From NCBI RefSeq assembly GCF_026212465.1, contig NC_080047.1, forward strand, positions 40,428,922 to 40,492,921: a stretch of 64,000 bases of DNA, written 5' to 3'. The stretch is from Amaranthus tricolor. Taxonomy: Eukaryota; Streptophyta; Magnoliopsida; Caryophyllales; Amaranthaceae. Position numbers and translations under genes: made by a program. Positions 60,611 to 64,000 of this stretch are shown one piece after another (the stretch's first letter is position 1; every line of letters begins with the position of its first letter). The notes under the pieces are model-generated. The model was given only the letters and a program-made list of their open reading frames with translations. It was not told where the DNA came from and searched no databases.

Positions 60611-61200
60611 CTTATAAAGTCAGTGATGCAAATAATTTAAAACAGGCTTTATAATTTAGAAATTTTAAAGCATTTCACTTGAAAAAAGTTACTTTATTGT
60701 ACTCATATCATGTCACTAAATAATTAAAATTTAAATAAATAACATATGTTTCCCGTTTAACAATTTCTCAAATTTTTTTCCGGATTTCATCTCATCGTAT
60801 AATTTATCATTTCAAACAATTCTAAAATTGACGAACAGAAACATTTTCAATTCTAACCAACCTTGTCTCTCTAGTTAATACGCCTATAAGATATTGAACA
60901 GTTTTCGGTTAAAGGAAAATTTTATTTATAAAAATCATTTAGATTAATTTCTTTATGTAATGGTATGCTTCTTAGTTCTTACTAATTGCTTTTGAGTTGA
61001 TGATTATCAAAATGTAATCAATTAGATTAATCAAAATAATGTAACAAACATATTCCATAGATTTAAGTGTTAGTGTAATAATGTTAGCATTTTATTGGGG
61101 GTATATGAAGTTCATTACATAAAGTTAATAAAAGTAAATTATATTAAAAGTTAAAATATAAATTAATTTCTATAGATTATAGTGTAAGTGAAATCTTAAA
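60611..61200. other. intergenic, no gene seen
   Basis: A+T-rich; ends with TTAAA, the left target-site copy of the next element. Confidence 0.5.
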
Positions 61201-61457
61201 TGTAGGAAAATAAGAAGTAGAATAAAATAAAATGTTATTTCAGAATATTATGTTTTAGGAAATTAAAATAATTTTAATATTTAGAATATTAAGGTTATTT
61301 CATTTCCTAATTATTTAGGTTTAAATTAATATTTTGTTTCCTTATTTTAGTCCTTATTACTTGTATAAATAGAGGTAGTACCTCTCATTATTGTTTGATA
61401 CAAACCAAGTATTCAAAAGTCAAATCAATCTTTATTTCCGCATTATGATTTTCTACA
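61201..61457 (+). repeat. 5' LTR of the short element
   Basis: Contains a TATA-like TTGTATAAATAGAGG near 61362-61376. Closely matches 62692-62946. Confidence 0.93.
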
Positions 61458-61751
61458 CGGTATCAGAGCCGTAAGGTTTTCCTGGACGGAAAAAGTCTAT
61501 CGGTATTTTATTATTAATAATAATCGACCAAAATCGATCCAAACAAAAAGCAAATCAAAACGAAACCTATCAAACCAAACCAATAAAAAAAATCAAATGG
61601 AAAACATGATGTTTTCATTGGCAAAGGTTGAGCAAATTATCCTCCTTTTCCAACAAAGAAACCAAAAAATCGATACAAACCCAAAAATCAATAAAAAACC
61701 AAAAGTATCCGAAAATTTAAATGGAAAAATTACACCAAGTGGTGTAAAGAA

Positions 61752-62220
61752 ATGGAAATAGAAATTTGCGATCGGGGGATACTTAATCATATCACCGTCG
61801 TTCCCCTGACGACCATAACTCAACAATGGAAACAATATGATAGCAGGGTTATGTCATGGATTCTCGCATGTATTAACTCTGACATTATCAACCTCGTTAT
61901 TTCATTCACTACCACTGCCCAGGAATTATGGACTTGGATTCACTCTATAGGGGCCAATTTCGCTACCTCCCATGAATGGCACCATCCAGCTTGAGGTCGC
62001 GAGGGGGAGTAATATAGAAGAAGTTAGTATGGAAGTCAATGGCGAGAGAGGGAGTAGAGAGAAAGACAAAAATCAAATTCCAAAAGAAGAAGGGACAAAT
62101 GAATTAGAAGCAAAAACACCCGAACCCCAACCCAAAAACTACCCCGAGAAAGGTTCTCCTAAGGGAGAAGTAAGCAAGGATAACCAAAACCCACAAACTC
62201 AGAAATCCAAAAATCAGTAG
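61752..62220 (+). pseudogene. copia gag remnant
   Basis: The frame 61752-61994 contains VTIQQW-like ITQQWKQYDSRVMSWILACI and TAQELWTWIHS, the pattern of the copia gag (UBN2) domain in which an aligned family would have W..D..V..WI....I. The next frame (61972-62220) is Glu/Lys/Pro-rich. No zinc knuckle is seen and the normal gag start is lost. Confidence 0.75.
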
Positions 62221-62691
62221 AGAAAGAAGGATCAGATATGAAAATTAAGAGTATGTTTCCAAAAAATGAGTTTTATATGAAGGCTATTCATTTATTACCC
62301 TTGTATAATCTAAAACTACCTAGATTGCAAATCCCCGACCCACTGACCCGCGAACTAACCCACCAACCCATATCTTCTACCTATATACCCTTTATACAAA
62401 ATCAACCCAATTTTATCTTTGAATCCCAAATAATCAAAAAATCCAAAATCCAAATTGTTGACCCGAAACAAAAATTAAACCAAGCCAACTTATTTTATGA
62501 CCTTTTATCCAAAGTCAAAAAAATTAAAAATCAACTATGACAAATATGCCAAAGAGATCATCAAAATGTCCTTTTTTAAATCAAAAGATCAACTAGCGGA
62601 TTTTCTACTAAAGGCGATTGGATTCGAAGAGTTAAAAATTATTGTGCAATAGTTCGGTTTCGGTGATCCCGAGACCTAACTTAAGGGGTAG

Positions 62692-62946
62692 TGTAGGAAA
62701 AGAAGTAGAATAGAATAAAGATGTTATTTCAGAATATTATGTTTTAGGAAATTAAAATAATTTTAATATTTAGAATATTAAGGTTATTTTATTTCCTAAT
62801 TATTTAGGTTTAAGTTAATATTTTATTTCCTTATTTTAGTCCTTATTACTTGTATAAATAGAGGTAGTATTTCTCATTATTGTTTAATACAAATCAAGTA
62901 TTCAAAATACAAATCAATCTTTATTATCGTATTATGATTTTCTATA
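62692..62946 (+). repeat. 3' LTR of the short element
   Basis: Two bases shorter than the 5' LTR with a small number of substitutions. Confidence 0.93.
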
Positions 62947-62951
62947 TTCAA

Positions 62952-63439
62952 TTCTATATTGATTACTTAAATAAAATGATTTCAAATAAAAAGAATATTA
63001 TAAAATTATCAAATGAGAAAAATAAAAAGAATAAAAGAGACCGAAAAGTAATTTTTTATGAGAACTTTATTTAGCTTAGGTAATTTGATCACCTCACATT
63101 AAAATCACCAATTATTCTATTTGGAAATTAAAATCATCTTTTATTTATTTAAAAATAGTAGTGGAACCCACAGCCAATAAGCTAAATCAGTTTTGACTTA
63201 TTATTCATTTACCAGCTAGTGTGTAGTGGGGCCAATTCTGAGTGGAAAATACTGATTTTTGTTACACAAAATCTTTGGATGAGTGAGACCCGTCTTATTA
63301 GGCTGACCTAATTATATATATTTTTATCACTTTTAGCAATTAAAATGTCATTTTTAAAAGTTAAAAGATCAGTTTAAAGACATAAAAGACCGATTTCAAT
63401 GATTTGAAATTGACATTTAATCATGAATTTGACATTTAA
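62952..63439. other. intergenic, no gene seen
   Basis: A weak GAGAC-family scrap (GTGAGACCCGTCTTATTAGG) near 63281; otherwise nothing recognised. Confidence 0.5.
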
Positions 63440-64000
63440 TAGACCTGTTCATGGGCGGGTAGCGGGCCGGATAGTGCCTAAAAAATCTGTCCGCGGGCTC
63501 AAATATTCAAAAGTCCGCCTGCATTTGCGATCATATTTTTTTTATCGCTACCCGCCCAATTTTAAAGCGGGTGGGACCCGCGTGTAGGCGTGTATTTCTT
63601 ATATAAAAATTTAAAATATAATACAAATTAGAAAATTAAGTTTTAATAACAATTAAAATACAATACATTATCCAAAATACTCCAAATACATAACAAGTCT
63701 CAAAATACTCAAATTCTATGAATATAAATATTATGTTAGATGATCCGACAAAGCATTGCATCATCGATTTATCATCATTTCACTACGAACTACGGAGTAC
63801 GGAGTCCATACATATATCTCTACCAATATCACAACTTAAAAAAAATTATTGAAGTAACTATAAGATATAAAAATATATAAAAGTAATTAAGTATATAAAC
63901 ATATAGTTGTTGTAGTAGTACTAGTAAAGTAGTAGTACTAGTTTAATAATTAATAGAAATAGTTAATTTGATAATTAATATATTAAATTAAGCGGGCGGG
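63440..64000. mobile_element. hAT-type MITE or element, left end, cut by the window edge
   Basis: TAGACCTGTTCATGGGCGGG is a typical hAT-type terminal sequence. It is followed by G+C-rich subterminal repeats (GCGGGCCGG, TACCCGCCC, GCGGGTGGGACCCGC) to about 63590 and then an A+T-rich interior. The window ends in AAGCGGGCGGG, which may be the start of the right subterminal array. The right end and target duplication are outside the window. Confidence 0.55.

Larger units (their letters stand above)
61201..62946 (+). mobile_element. short non-autonomous copia-type LTR element (gag only)
   Basis: LTRs 61201-61457 (257 bp) and 62692-62946 (255 bp) start TGTAGGAAAA and end TTTTCTACA/TTTTCTATA. The flanks TTAAA and TTCAA are a target duplication with one mismatch. 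CGGTATCAGAGC (61458-61469), the usual copia primer site, follows the 5' LTR, and a purine stretch TTAAGGGGTAG precedes the 3' LTR. The 1234-bp inside has only a gag-like remnant; no protease, integrase or reverse transcriptase is present. It must have depended on another element's enzymes. Confidence 0.93.

Overview
The window is nuclear DNA of a flowering plant, very probably a eudicot. It is A+T-rich, its genes are split by GT-AG introns, and it is crowded with plant transposons. The dispersed repeats (Stowaway-type MITEs with TACTCCCTCC ends, and a family with GAGACGGTCTC ends) resemble those I associate with Caryophyllales such as the beet, spinach and quinoa group. That placement is a guess, not a demonstration.

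Three genes look intact. (1) On the minus strand, 6207-8168 encodes a Paf1-complex subunit of the RTF1/VIP5 type in a single coding exon, with a probable 2.2 kb intron in its 5' leader. (2) On the plus strand, 13039-17099 encodes a five-exon trichome birefringence-like (TBL) wall-polysaccharide O-acetyltransferase of 577 residues. (3) On the minus strand, 36274-46544 encodes a four-exon class II HD-Zip transcription factor closest to HAT14, about 377 residues, with introns of 5.0, 3.5 and 0.66 kb. These genes show no functional link to each other.

Two gene remnants lie at the left end on the minus strand. One is a STICHEL-like (DnaX-like AAA+) fragment with in-frame stops (1-1240). The other is a decayed copy of a gene whose last part looks like the KEN ribonuclease domain of IRE1/RNase L (3111-4200).

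The rest is mostly mobile DNA. A complete but inactivated Ty1/copia element lies at 19748-25140 (518 bp LTRs, GAATT target duplication). A complete but broken hAT element follows at 25449-29813 (8 bp target duplication GTTGAGAG). A smaller hAT-type MITE (27981-28659) is nested inside it and interrupts its zinc-finger exon. A Mutator-type foldback element at 32169-33534 has a 9 bp target duplication, about 200 bp inverted ends carrying paired G-boxes, and an interior that is almost entirely TAA/TTA repeats. A short gag-only copia derivative lies at 61201-62946, and a hAT-type MITE enters the right edge at 63440. Stowaway-like MITEs, SINE-like pieces, minisatellites and a roughly 140 bp tandem repeat (5232-6060) fill much of the remainder. 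From about 47 kb to 61 kb I see no gene.

The best candidate for something unusual is the foldback element at 32169-33534. I found no clearly new multi-gene system.
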